21,398 bases of DNA from positions 1 to 21,398 of IMG/VR virus record IMGVR_UViG_3300029923_000116. One strand, 5' to 3'. Below are positions 12,093-18,880 of the stretch, piece by piece (the first letter of the stretch is position 1; every line of letters starts with the position of its first letter). This stretch comes from a virus. Position numbers and translations under genes: made by a program. Under the pieces are notes generated by a model. That model was not told the DNA's origin, did no database searches, and was given only the letters and a program-made list of their open reading frames with translations.

Positions 12093-13967
12093 ATGCTTGA
12101 GGCCGTATTCGACCTTGAAGGTGATGGGTTTAAACCGACAAAGATTCACTGTGTGGCGATGCAAGTTGGTGGCAAGATTTACGACGAGGTTGATTATGAC
12201 CGCGAGCGATCTTTCTTCACCAAGGCTGATGTTCTTATCGGCCACAACATCGTCAGGTTCGACATTCCTATTGTTGAGCGGATTCTGGGGATAAAGGTCA
12301 AGGCAAGGCTGGTTGATACACTACCACTGTCTTGGTATCTATACCCGAAGCGGCTCAAGCATGGCTTGGCGGACTGGGGAGAAGAGTTCGGAGTACCCAA
12401 ACCACCCATTGAGGACTGGGATAACCTGCCGCTTGAAGAGTATGTCAATCGTTGCAGGGAAGACGTAAAGATCAACACCAAATTGTGGCAGAAGATCTGG
12501 AAGGATCTTATGAAGCTCTATGGTGACGAGGAGAAGGCGTGGCGTCTCATTGACTACCTAACCTTCAAGATGGACTGTGCGAGGGAGCAGGAGGCGTCAC
12601 GTTGGCTCCTAGACGTAGACCATTGCACTAAGACCCGCGACAAGTTGGTCGCATTGCAACAGGAGAAAGTCCTAGAATTGGCAGCGGCTATGCCTAAAGT
12701 TCCCGTTTACGAGAAGTTTAAGAAGCCAGCCAAATGTTTCAAACTCAACAAGGATATGTCAGAAGCTGGTAAGACCTGGTTCGCTCGACTAGAGAGGCTC
12801 GGACTTCCTGCTGATACGGAAGGAGTAGTGGAAGAAGTTGTGGAGGTCAAGGAACCTAACCCCGGCTCTCATCCACAGGTCAAGGACTGGTTGTACGGCT
12901 TGGGCTGGGTGCCAGAAACCTTCGAATTTAAAAGGGACAAAGCGACCGGGGACGTAAGAAAGATCCCCCAAATCAACCTCAAAGAAGGCAAGGGCGTGTG
13001 CCCTTCCATCAAGAAGTTGTTTCACAAGGAGCCAGGTCTGGCTGTCTTGGAAGGTCTCTCCATCCTTACTCACCGCATCGGCGTGCTGAACGGATTCTTG
13101 GCTAACGTGGATGAAGATGGTTATGTCCAAGCGAAGATCCAAGGACTCACCAACACGTTACGCTTCAAGCATCGGGTGGTTGTCAACCTTCCGGGTATTG
13201 ATAAGCCTTATGGCGCTGACATACGTGCTTGTCTGGTGTGCCCTGAAGGTTATGAACTGGGCGGCAGTGATATGAAAGGGTTGGAGGACCGCACGAAGCA
13301 GCATTACATGTGGCCTCACGATCCAGACTATGTGTCTTCGATGTTGGAAGACGACTTCGATCCCCATATCGACATTGCTGTCTTTGCTGGTCTTATGTCA
13401 GAGGAGGATGGGAATGCTTACAAGGCCGCGGACAAGGAGTTCGAACAGACTCCAATGTTCAAAGCCCTCAAAGTAGTCCGAGCTGTAGGTAAGAAAGGTA
13501 ACTACACCGCGGTTTATGGTGCTGGGGCAGCAGCAATTGCCCGAGCTATTGGCCGTCCCTTGTCTGAAGGTGAGCGTTTCAAAGACGCCTACTGGAAACG
13601 TAATTGGTCTGTGCTTGCCATTGCTGAGGAGCAGTTGGTCAAGAAAGTGTTGGGTGGTATGTGGTTGTTCAATCCTGTAAGCGAGTTCTGGTACAGTCTT
13701 CGCTATGAGAAAGATCGATTCTCTACGCTCAACCAAGGCACAGGTGTCTACTGCTTTGACCGTTGGATCATGGAGTTCCGCAAGAAGCGTCCACAACTGA
13801 CAGGTCAAATGCACGACGAAATCATTGTCACAATCAAGAAGGGCCATCGTGAGGAGCTTACAAAGTTGCTCAAGGATGCCGTCAGGGTTGTCAATGATGA
13901 ACTTAAACTCAACCGTGAGCTGGATATCTCCGTAGAATTCGGTGATAGCTATGCCAACATCCACTAA
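12093..13967 (+). CDS. Family A DNA polymerase with 3'-5' exonuclease, T7 gp5 type, 624 aa
   Basis: This is the replicative polymerase. The proofreading domain has ExoI FDLEG (Asp7, Glu9), ExoII GHNIVRFD (Asn52, Asp57) and ExoIII YVNRCRED (Tyr117, Asp124). The polymerase domain has motif A GSDMKGLEDR (391-400, Asp393), motif B with Arg463, Lys467 and Tyr471 in RAVGKKGNYTAVYGAG (463-478), and motif C MHDEI (573-577). Arg, Lys and Tyr are spaced as in T7 polymerase, where the Tyr gives low discrimination against dideoxynucleotides. At 624 residues it is somewhat shorter than T7 gp5 (704). The region at about 240-300 is rich in Pro, Glu and Lys and may replace part of the thumb, where T7 has the thioredoxin-binding loop; whether a processivity factor binds there is not visible. 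The gene is uninterrupted. AGAGGA precedes the ATG by six bases. Confidence 0.96.
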   Translation: MLEAVFDLEGDGFKPTKIHCVAMQVGGKIYDEVDYDRERSFFTKADVLIGHNIVRFDIPIVERILGIKVKARLVDTLPLSWYLYPKRLKHGLADWGEEFGVPKPPIEDWDNLPLEEYVNRCREDVKINTKLWQKIWKDLMKLYGDEEKAWRLIDYLTFKMDCAREQEASRWLLDVDHCTKTRDKLVALQQEKVLELAAAMPKVPVYEKFKKPAKCFKLNKDMSEAGKTWFARLERLGLPADTEGVVEEVVEVKEPNPGSHPQVKDWLYGLGWVPETFEFKRDKATGDVRKIPQINLKEGKGVCPSIKKLFHKEPGLAVLEGLSILTHRIGVLNGFLANVDEDGYVQAKIQGLTNTLRFKHRVVVNLPGIDKPYGADIRACLVCPEGYELGGSDMKGLEDRTKQHYMWPHDPDYVSSMLEDDFDPHIDIAVFAGLMSEEDGNAYKAADKEFEQTPMFKALKVVRAVGKKGNYTAVYGAGAAAIARAIGRPLSEGERFKDAYWKRNWSVLAIAEEQLVKKVLGGMWLFNPVSEFWYSLRYEKDRFSTLNQGTGVYCFDRWIMEFRKKRPQLTGQMHDEIIVTIKKGHREELTKLLKDAVRVVNDELKLNRELDISVEFGDSYANIH

Positions 13968-13975
13968 GGTGACTT

Positions 13976-14167
13976 ATGTACAACACATATAACGGCTGGA
14001 AGCTGCAAGGACGCTCAGTGGAATCTGGCCAGAAGGGCCGGTTTCGCAATGAGTATGGGGACATGATGTTCCACAGCAGCCAAACAGTGCGTACAGCAAC
14101 GAAGAAAGTAACAATCTACCGAGATCGTTTCGGTGGCGTCGTAAGTAAAGAAGTACAATATCTCTAA
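13976..14167 (+). CDS. Small basic hypothetical protein, 63 aa
   Basis: A 63-residue basic protein, beta-rich, with repeated aromatic and Arg residues (YNTYNGWKLQGRSVESGQKG, then KKVTIYRDRFGG). The composition suits a nucleic-acid-binding role, but no domain is recognised. AAGGTGA at 13966-13972 precedes the ATG. It lies between the polymerase and the presumed single-stranded DNA-binding protein, with gaps of 8 and 16 bases. Confidence 0.65.
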   Translation: MYNTYNGWKLQGRSVESGQKGRFRNEYGDMMFHSSQTVRTATKKVTIYRDRFGGVVSKEVQYL

Positions 14168-14183
14168 GAGGTTATAAAACCCA

Positions 14184-14906
14184 ATGGCATTGAATGCTCG
14201 TACAGTAAAATCCAAAGCAAAAGGTCTTGAACAGGAGCCAATGGACGAAGGCACTTACCCCGCTCGGGTGGTGCAGGTCATTGACTTTGGTGTTCAGCCA
14301 CAGCGGCCCTTCAAGGGGCAGCCTAAGCCACCAGCTCAGACCATCTACCAAACCTACGAGTTCCTGGACGAGTTCTGTAAGGACGAGAACGGCGACGACG
14401 TAGAGGACAAGCCACGTTGGCTGTCCGAGGACTTCCCCCTGTTCAACCTGGAAGCTGACTTGGCCAAGTCCACCAAACGGTATCACGCACTTGACCCCGA
14501 TGAAAAGTTCGAGGGTGACTTCACACTGTTGGTTGGTGAGCCTTGCATGGTCACTATCAATCAGTACGAAAGTAAGGGCAAGATCCGCAATGGCATCAGT
14601 TCTGTAGCCGCGATGCGTCCTAAGGAAGCAGCCAAGGCTCCTCAACTGGTCAACCCACCAAAAGTCTTCCTGATCGATAACCCTGATCTAGAAGTGTTCA
14701 AGTCGTTGCCTGACTGGATTCAAGAGAAGATCACCGGTGGTCTGGAGTTCGAGGGTAGCGCCTTGGATCAAGCTCTCAACGGCCCTGCTAAGCCTGTCAA
14801 AAAAGACAAGCCAGCACGTAAGCCTGTGGTAGAGGTTGAGGATGTACCAGAAGGTGATGACGATGTTGACGCTGAAGACGTTGGAGACGACGATATCCCA
14901 TGGTAA
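14184..14906 (+). CDS. Probable single-stranded DNA-binding protein with acidic SSB-like tail, 240 aa
   Basis: Residues 20-150 are rich in beta strands and aromatic residues (GTYPARVVQVIDFG, TIYQTYEFLDE, FTLLVGEPCMVTINQYESKG), consistent with an OB fold. The C-terminal 50 residues are a Lys/Pro linker followed by a strongly acidic tail that ends in GDDDIPW. That tip is nearly the same as the DDDIPF tip by which bacterial SSB recruits its partners. The position between polymerase and 5'-3' exonuclease also suits an SSB. The fold is inferred from strand pattern and context, not from a signature motif, so a recombination or annealing protein remains possible. AGAGG at about 14166-14170 is far (13 bases) from the ATG. 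Confidence 0.7.
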   Translation: MALNARTVKSKAKGLEQEPMDEGTYPARVVQVIDFGVQPQRPFKGQPKPPAQTIYQTYEFLDEFCKDENGDDVEDKPRWLSEDFPLFNLEADLAKSTKRYHALDPDEKFEGDFTLLVGEPCMVTINQYESKGKIRNGISSVAAMRPKEAAKAPQLVNPPKVFLIDNPDLEVFKSLPDWIQEKITGGLEFEGSALDQALNGPAKPVKKDKPARKPVVEVEDVPEGDDDVDAEDVGDDDIPW

Positions 14907-15085
14907 TATACATCTGGCCTAACGGCGAGTGGATTTACGACTGGGAGACTAACGGGTTCACAATGAAACACAGCACCGTCCCTTCGGGCGGTCGCTGGGT
15001 GAACCTTGATGACTTGCATTCTGTCCAACCTCAACTGTCGGTCGAAGAACGTAACGCAATTTGTGAAGCCTTGGGCAGTGAATGA
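14900..15085 (+). CDS. Small hypothetical protein, 61 aa
   Basis: A 61-residue protein with an aromatic-rich start (MVIYIWPNGEWIYDWETNG) that looks like a small beta hairpin, then a helical end (VEERNAICEALGSE). It overlaps the SSB-like gene by seven bases, so it is probably translated by coupling. No function can be assigned. Phages often have short proteins of this WPNGEW type, but I cannot name a family. Confidence 0.65.
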   Translation: MVIYIWPNGEWIYDWETNGFTMKHSTVPSGGRWVNLDDLHSVQPQLSVEERNAICEALGSE

Positions 15086-15167
15086 CGCAGGATGGTGTTC
15101 AATAGCCATCATGTTGGCGTTTGTTGTGTGGATGTATACACATATCGGAGTAATCTGTGGAAGTTAA
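15078..15167 (+). CDS. Possible tiny membrane peptide, 29 aa, GTG start
   Basis: This short frame starts at GTG 15078, overlapping the preceding stop, and ends at TAA 15165-15167, eleven bases into the next gene. The peptide is mostly a single hydrophobic segment (SIAIMLAFVVWMYTHIGVI) flanked by two Cys, as expected of a one-helix membrane protein. It would fill the 71-base gap between the genes at 14900 and 15157. There is no good ribosome-binding site and the frame is short enough to occur by chance, so the call is weak. Confidence 0.3.
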   Translation: MNDAGWCSIAIMLAFVVWMYTHIGVICGS

Positions 15168-15486
15168 AGAGTTTAAAGCTGGCGATTTTGCTCAAATCAC
15201 TGGTAAAGAGTTGGCCAAGGACGGTCTGCCTGAGGGTACACTCGTGTATCTCGCAGGTGACACCTTCATCCGTGAGAAAGAAGACGATCCGTACCTGTTT
15301 CGACGTGCTTTTCTGGCTGCTCGTATCCATGAGTATCACATTCAGGTGCAAGACAAACCATTTCTGATCACCGCCAAAAACCTTGAGCGGCCAGAAGAGT
15401 TTGAGCTGGCAATTCTGGAAGAGGCGTACTTCGAGGACTTCTCCCCGAAAGACGGCTTTGAATCTCCCACATTGGAGAATGACTAA
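15157..15486 (+). CDS. Hypothetical protein, 109 aa, GTG start
   Basis: A 109-residue acidic protein of unknown function. The first part (EVKEFKAGDFAQITGKELAK, then GLPEGTLVYLAGDTF) resembles a small SH3-like or KOW-like barrel, as found in several small phage proteins; this is pattern impression only. The rest alternates strands and acidic helices. The start is GTG at 15157 because CGGAG at 15146-15150 is six bases upstream and the frame has no earlier start with a ribosome-binding site. It ends one base into the next gene. Confidence 0.75.
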   Translation: MEVKEFKAGDFAQITGKELAKDGLPEGTLVYLAGDTFIREKEDDPYLFRRAFLAARIHEYHIQVQDKPFLITAKNLERPEEFELAILEEAYFEDFSPKDGFESPTLEND

Positions 15487-15677
15487 TGACTAAGTGCGTT
15501 AAGTGCGACAAGGAAATGACTGCCTGGGCAGAGCGTAACTGTGAGGGGTTTTGTACAACCTGCTTTCACCAGACCCTCCCGTACACTCCACCAGAGGTTG
15601 ACGTGGTAGATGAGGACTGGCTAGCGGGTGTGTCCTGCAACCCAGATGCCCCTGAGGAATGCGAGTCGTGTCAATGA
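15486..15677 (+). CDS. Small zinc-ribbon-like protein, 63 aa
   Basis: A 63-residue protein with CVKC (4-7) and CTTC (23-26), plus Cys19, making a likely zinc-binding knuckle pair, and an unusual Cys-rich end (Cys51, Cys59, Cys62 in ECESCQ). The segment between is acidic and Pro-rich. The ATG overlaps the preceding stop by one base, and its own stop overlaps the next ATG by four. The family is not known; small zinc ribbons like this often act as protein-binding modules in phage transcription or replication. Confidence 0.7.
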   Translation: MTKCVKCDKEMTAWAERNCEGFCTTCFHQTLPYTPPEVDVVDEDWLAGVSCNPDAPEECESCQ

Positions 15678-15874
15678 CCTCAACCTATGACGAGCCAGAC
15701 ACCTTTGATGAGGTGGCTTGGAACGATAAGCGTGTTGACTTGGAAGAGGCACTCCAAGGGGCAGCTTGGGAACTCATTGAGTACATGGGCACTAAACACT
15801 TCACAATCTCCGACGCACTGGATGAGTTCGTCGTGATGGTCAGACCTAAGGAACCTAATGAAAGCATTGATTGA
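15674..15874 (+). CDS. Small acidic hypothetical protein, 66 aa
   Basis: A 66-residue acidic, helical protein (FDEVAWNDKRVDLEEALQGA, then TISDALDEFVVMVR). The start is placed at ATG 15674, which makes a four-base overlap with the previous stop (ATGA); an in-frame ATG at 15659 has GAGG only one base away and is less likely. Its 3' end overlaps the exonuclease gene by 17 bases and supplies that gene's ribosome-binding site, AAGGA. The function is unknown. Confidence 0.65.
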   Translation: MTSTYDEPDTFDEVAWNDKRVDLEEALQGAAWELIEYMGTKHFTISDALDEFVVMVRPKEPNESID

Positions 15875-16751
15875 TGCTGACATCTTGGTGTATGAGATCG
15901 CCAACTGTGGTCAGTACCTTGACCCCGAGTCTGGTGAACTCATTGTGCGTGAGTTCGACTATGTGGCAAGCCTCCTTGATGATAAAATCAGGGAGATTGA
16001 GGCGTTGGTTTGGGCAACTGAACCAAGCGTCCTCTATCTGACCGGTGATCGCAAGCTCATCAAGTCGATCAACAAGAAGAAGAAGCATCAGGGCGAGGCT
16101 CTTATCGAGTTCAAGCCCAACTTCCGATTCGAGACAGCCAAGAAGAAAGAGTACAAAGGTCAACGGGTACAGGAAAAACCGTTCCACTACGCCAATATTC
16201 GTGAGTACATGCTCGCTAACTACGAGTGTGTAATCGCGGAGGGGATGGAAGCAGACGACATGATCTGCGTGGAACTCATTCGCAACGGGAACGCATTGAG
16301 TGTTATCTGCTGCTCGCGGGATAAAGACCTGCGGATGGTTCCCGGCATGCACTTCGGCTGGGAGTGTGGCAGACAACCCCAGTTTGGCCCTCAAAGGGTG
16401 GATTTTTTAGGTGAGCTACGTCTCAAAGAACACGTCTCCGCAAAAGGAGTCAGAAGCTATACGATCAAAGGTGAAGGAATTAAGTTCTTTTACAGCCAGC
16501 TTATCACAGGGGACGGCACGGACAACATTCCCGGTTTACCAGGCGGAGGTCCGGTCCTTGCTTTCAAGTCCCTTGCTGACTGCGGGTCAGAAGAACTACT
16601 GTTTGAACGTGTGGCGGGGCTATATGAGGCGAAATACGGGGAAGATTGGAGGGTGGAACTGATAGAGCAGGCAGACCTGCTCTGGATGATTCGAGAACTC
16701 AACGAAGACGGTTCACCTGTCAAGTATGTACCGGTGGACGAACGAGGCTAA
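15858..16751 (+). CDS. 5'-3' exonuclease, T7 gp6 / FEN-like PIN domain, 297 aa
   Basis: The N-terminus MKALIDADIL gives the first two metal-binding acids, Asp6 and Asp8. GMEADDMICVEL (129-140) supplies Glu131, Asp133 and Asp134. SRDKDLRMVPG (153-163) supplies Asp155 and Asp157, and LITGDGTDNIPGLPGGGP (215-232) is the helix-hairpin-helix loop that holds the DNA, with Asp219 and Asp222. This is the complete active site of the FEN/PIN 5'-nuclease family, at the T7 gp6 length (300). A Lys-rich segment (KSINKKKKH, 69-77) precedes the arch. The enzyme would remove RNA primers and may degrade host DNA. AAGGA at 15848-15852 is five bases before the ATG. Confidence 0.93.
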   Translation: MKALIDADILVYEIANCGQYLDPESGELIVREFDYVASLLDDKIREIEALVWATEPSVLYLTGDRKLIKSINKKKKHQGEALIEFKPNFRFETAKKKEYKGQRVQEKPFHYANIREYMLANYECVIAEGMEADDMICVELIRNGNALSVICCSRDKDLRMVPGMHFGWECGRQPQFGPQRVDFLGELRLKEHVSAKGVRSYTIKGEGIKFFYSQLITGDGTDNIPGLPGGGPVLAFKSLADCGSEELLFERVAGLYEAKYGEDWRVELIEQADLLWMIRELNEDGSPVKYVPVDERG

Positions 16752-16752
16752 A

Positions 16753-16977
16753 ATGACCTTTAAAGAGAAGTACGAGATTGGCGGAATGACGTATGAGAGG
16801 TACGCTGAGTTGTTCAAGGATGTATCCCTGTCTCTGACAGAGGAAGAGTTTGAAGCTGGCTGGTATTTCTCTGACGAGTTCGACGGCCTATTGATACACA
16901 AAAGCTGGCCGGAAGCGGATTTTGACTGGGGCACATATCACTCCCTACAGTGTGGAGAGACCCAAGTTGCCTTATAA
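16753..16977 (+). CDS. Small acidic hypothetical protein, 74 aa
   Basis: A 74-residue acidic, aromatic-rich protein (MTFKEKYEIGGMTYERYAEL, then AGWYFSDEFDG). The start is ATG 16753, with GAGG at 16744-16747 five bases upstream; an in-frame ATG at 16726 lies inside the exonuclease gene with no ribosome-binding site. It is separated from the oxygenase gene by twelve bases. No family is recognised. Confidence 0.65.
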   Translation: MTFKEKYEIGGMTYERYAELFKDVSLSLTEEEFEAGWYFSDEFDGLLIHKSWPEADFDWGTYHSLQCGETQVAL

Positions 16978-16989
16978 AATGGAGTCTGT

Positions 16990-17529
16990 ATGATTGTCGA
17001 AGGACTTCTAACCGAAGACGAGCTTTATCAACTGAAAGTAGAACTCGGTCGTTCAGACTACATGCCATTACCCTTGGGTGATGGTGTGATTATGTCTGTC
17101 TGTGCGCTGTCACAAACAGCTAGGACATTCATAGCCGATGCCGTTGAGGAAGCGTGGGGCAAACCCCTGTCAATTGTGGAAATGTTTTGCAGGTATAACT
17201 CCCCTGACCTCGATACGTCGTTTCGTATCCACTCAGACGGGCTTATACAGGGCTTAGAGCCCGATGTAGCTAGTGTCCTATACCTCACTACTGGTCACAC
17301 AGGAACGGCGCTCTTTGAGCACCCTGAGCATGGCACAGAGGGTCGAGGGATGATCTTCCGAGAGGACGATGGACAGTGGAAAATGACAGAGTTCTCTCCA
17401 GAGGTGGAGAATAACGCTGTAATCTACAACGCTAACAGGTTCCACTCCAGATGGCCGCCTAAAGCTGACGGACACAGGTTCGTTATCGTGGGCTTTTACC
17501 AAGAGGTAGCTGATGGCACTGAGACGTGA
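16990..17529 (+). CDS. 2-oxoglutarate/Fe(II)-dependent oxygenase-like protein, 179 aa
   Basis: The metal-binding triad typical of double-stranded beta-helix dioxygenases is visible: His81 and Asp83 in FRIHSDGLI (78-86) and His152 in NRFHSRWP (149-156). Arg163 in GHRFVIVGFY (161-170) is placed to bind 2-oxoglutarate. The strand VASVLYLT (93-100), the GTALFEHPEHG loop (105-115) and NNAVIYNANR (141-150) complete the usual order. Such enzymes hydroxylate or demethylate proteins, nucleic acids or small molecules; the sequence does not tell which. At 179 residues it is close to a minimal single-domain enzyme. GGAG at 16981-16984 is five bases from the ATG. It overlaps the next gene by 17 bases. Confidence 0.85.
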   Translation: MIVEGLLTEDELYQLKVELGRSDYMPLPLGDGVIMSVCALSQTARTFIADAVEEAWGKPLSIVEMFCRYNSPDLDTSFRIHSDGLIQGLEPDVASVLYLTTGHTGTALFEHPEHGTEGRGMIFREDDGQWKMTEFSPEVENNAVIYNANRFHSRWPPKADGHRFVIVGFYQEVADGTET

Positions 17530-17863
17530 GATTGACGAGTTCCTCAAGTCCAGTTTTGAGGAGCTGGTGGAGTTGGTTGTCGAACAAAGAGAAAAGATTG
17601 AAGACTTAGAAGGAGAGATAGCAGCTCGTGATGATGTAATTGATGAGCGAGACGCGTACATCAGAGATCTTCTGGAGGCAGTCCAGATGAATGAGAGAGT
17701 AAAGTTCAAGGAGGAACGTAAAGGGCGGGACATGTTGTGGATGGGTAAACCGATCACCAGCTACTCGAAAGACGAGCTAATAGAAATCGTGTATCACCTA
17801 GCAAACAACGCACGTCTCCAACAAGAACGACACATAGAGCAACTAGGGAGAATGCTTGGGTAG
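17513..17863 (+). CDS. Coiled-coil protein, 116 aa
   Basis: Residues 12-70 form a long, highly charged helix with heptad-like Leu/Val/Ile spacing (ELVELVVEQREKIEDLEGEI and onward), predicted as a coiled coil. A second helical part follows (YSKDELIEIVYHLANNARLQ). The ATG at 17513 has AGAGGT at about 17502-17507. It overlaps the oxygenase gene by 17 bases and the HNH gene by eight. A role as oligomerising scaffold is possible; no enzymatic motif is seen. Confidence 0.7.
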   Translation: MALRREIDEFLKSSFEELVELVVEQREKIEDLEGEIAARDDVIDERDAYIRDLLEAVQMNERVKFKEERKGRDMLWMGKPITSYSKDELIEIVYHLANNARLQQERHIEQLGRMLG

Positions 17864-18308
17864 ACCCATGGGAGAGCTGGTCAAGTGCGACGGTAAATGG
17901 TCGCAGGCCAAGTTCAACAGCTTCATTAAAAACAATCTCAGAAGCGCAACCCGTAAATGGGCTCCGATACAGCAATGCAAGAAGCGTGCTCACGTTAGCA
18001 GGGGCTTGTACAGATGCGAATGTTGCGGGACTGAGGTTCCCCCAACTATCTATAACGAGGATTTACGGAAGCGCGTTAAAAACATCTTTGTTGACCACGT
18101 AGTCCCGATCATTGACCCAGCAGTGGGTTTCACGACCTGGGATGAATGTATCGAACGGATGTTTTGTGACTCAACTAACTTGCAACTCTTGTGTGGCGAT
18201 TGCCACAAGGTGAAAAGTATTGAGGAAGTTGGTATTGCTAAGGAACGTCGGAGACGTGCCAAAGAAGAACAGTTCGATGACGAGGAGTTTGACATTGAAG
18301 AAGAGTAA
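17856..18308 (+). CDS. HNH endonuclease, 150 aa, probable TTG start
   Basis: The HNH (beta-beta-alpha metal) nuclease signature is present: a CxxC knuckle at Cys54/Cys57 (YRCECCG), the catalytic segment FVDHVVPI with His81, the N of HNH at Asn108 in STNLQLLC, and the last His117 in LLCGDCHKVKS next to the second knuckle Cys113/Cys116. The end is acidic ([14 protein letters not shown]). The start is uncertain: TTG 17856 has AGGGAG five bases upstream, while ATG 17868 has no ribosome-binding site; either leaves the domain whole. It is a free-standing gene in a non-structural context, so a homing, host-DNA-degrading or recombination role is more likely than the terminase-linked role of other phage HNH proteins. 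Confidence 0.87.
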   Translation: MGRPMGELVKCDGKWSQAKFNSFIKNNLRSATRKWAPIQQCKKRAHVSRGLYRCECCGTEVPPTIYNEDLRKRVKNIFVDHVVPIIDPAVGFTTWDECIERMFCDSTNLQLLCGDCHKVKSIEEVGIAKERRRRAKEEQFDDEEFDIEEE

Positions 18309-18552
18309 CAGCCCACGGTTCGATGATGTGCAGTCTGTATCGATGCGCACATGGAATCGGTGCTCGATCGTTTTTAATCTGCGTGCTGATGCAGGTGACG
18401 AGGAAGCACGAGCCTATGTGGCCCAGTTTGACGACATTAGTCGACAGCAAATGAAGGCCATGTTTGACTACATCTTGCTCAAAGGTTACAGCACAGTCCG
18501 CTGTGAAGTAACCAATGGCACAATTGACAAACGGGTGCAGGCCAATGGCTGA
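18295..18552 (+). CDS. Small hypothetical protein, 85 aa, TTG start
   Basis: An 85-residue protein of unknown function. The start is taken as TTG 18295 because AGGAG at 18283-18287 is seven bases upstream, and it overlaps the end of the HNH gene by 14 bases; no in-frame ATG gives a better site. The product ([15 protein letters not shown], then [20 protein letters not shown]) is an alpha/beta mixture with a helix-rich middle ([19 protein letters not shown]). It overlaps the next gene by eight bases. Confidence 0.65.
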   Translation: MKKSNSPRFDDVQSVSMRTWNRCSIVFNLRADAGDEEARAYVAQFDDISRQQMKAMFDYILLKGYSTVRCEVTNGTIDKRVQANG

Positions 18553-18880
18553 GTTAGCTGACCGTTTTAACGACGGCAAAGCTCAGTTGTCTATGATCCT
18601 GGAGGCTCGCCATGCACTGGCGGGTCTTGCCGGTGTCTTGGAGTTTGGTGCTGCTAAATACAATCGTGGTAATTGGCATAAGGGGCTTCCCCATGCTGAC
18701 GTATGCGATAGTCTTTTGCGTCACATCTCAGCTTATCTTAGCGGTGAAGATATTGACCCTGAATCGGGTAAACCGCACGTAGATCATATTTTCTGTAACG
18801 CAATGTTCTTAGCCGAAGGGTTCAGGACTCACCCAGAACTGGACAACCGAAGCGAGGAACTGAAGCGTGGCCGCACCTAA
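18545..18880 (+). CDS. dATP/dGTP diphosphohydrolase-like protein (DUF5664, MazZ-related), 111 aa
   Basis: The protein matches the DUF5664 pattern known from phage and bacterial nucleotide pyrophosphohydrolases: [12 protein letters not shown] at the N-terminus (7-18), [12 protein letters not shown] (33-44), [20 protein letters not shown] (55-74) and [15 protein letters not shown] (78-92). The paired acids and histidines in the second and third helices are those that bind metal and triphosphate in all-alpha NTP pyrophosphohydrolases. From memory, this family includes the N-terminal domain assigned to MazZ of 2-aminoadenine phages. It probably cleaves a purine dNTP to dNMP and pyrophosphate. The start is set at ATG 18545; an in-frame ATG at 18515 would add ten residues before the domain. 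The 3' end overlaps the exonuclease gene by 14 bases. Confidence 0.8.
   Translation: MAELADRFNDGKAQLSMILEARHALAGLAGVLEFGAAKYNRGNWHKGLPHADVCDSLLRHISAYLSGEDIDPESGKPHVDHIFCNAMFLAEGFRTHPELDNRSEELKRGRT

Noticed and set aside
13411-13418. A further GGAATGCT octamer inside the DNA polymerase gene
   Set aside because: It lacks the ATTAAC and AGAAAAT blocks at the right distance and lies within codons, so it is not a copy of the repeated element.
12093-13967. A group I intron in the polymerase gene, as I recall for LUZ24
   Set aside because: The reading frame is continuous and motifs Exo I-III and A-C occur in order without interruption.
15092-15367. Plus-strand frame of 91 codons in another frame of the gene at 15157
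   Set aside because: The overlapping 109-codon frame has a better ribosome-binding site and ends in a coupled overlap with the next gene, while this one ends in the middle of it.
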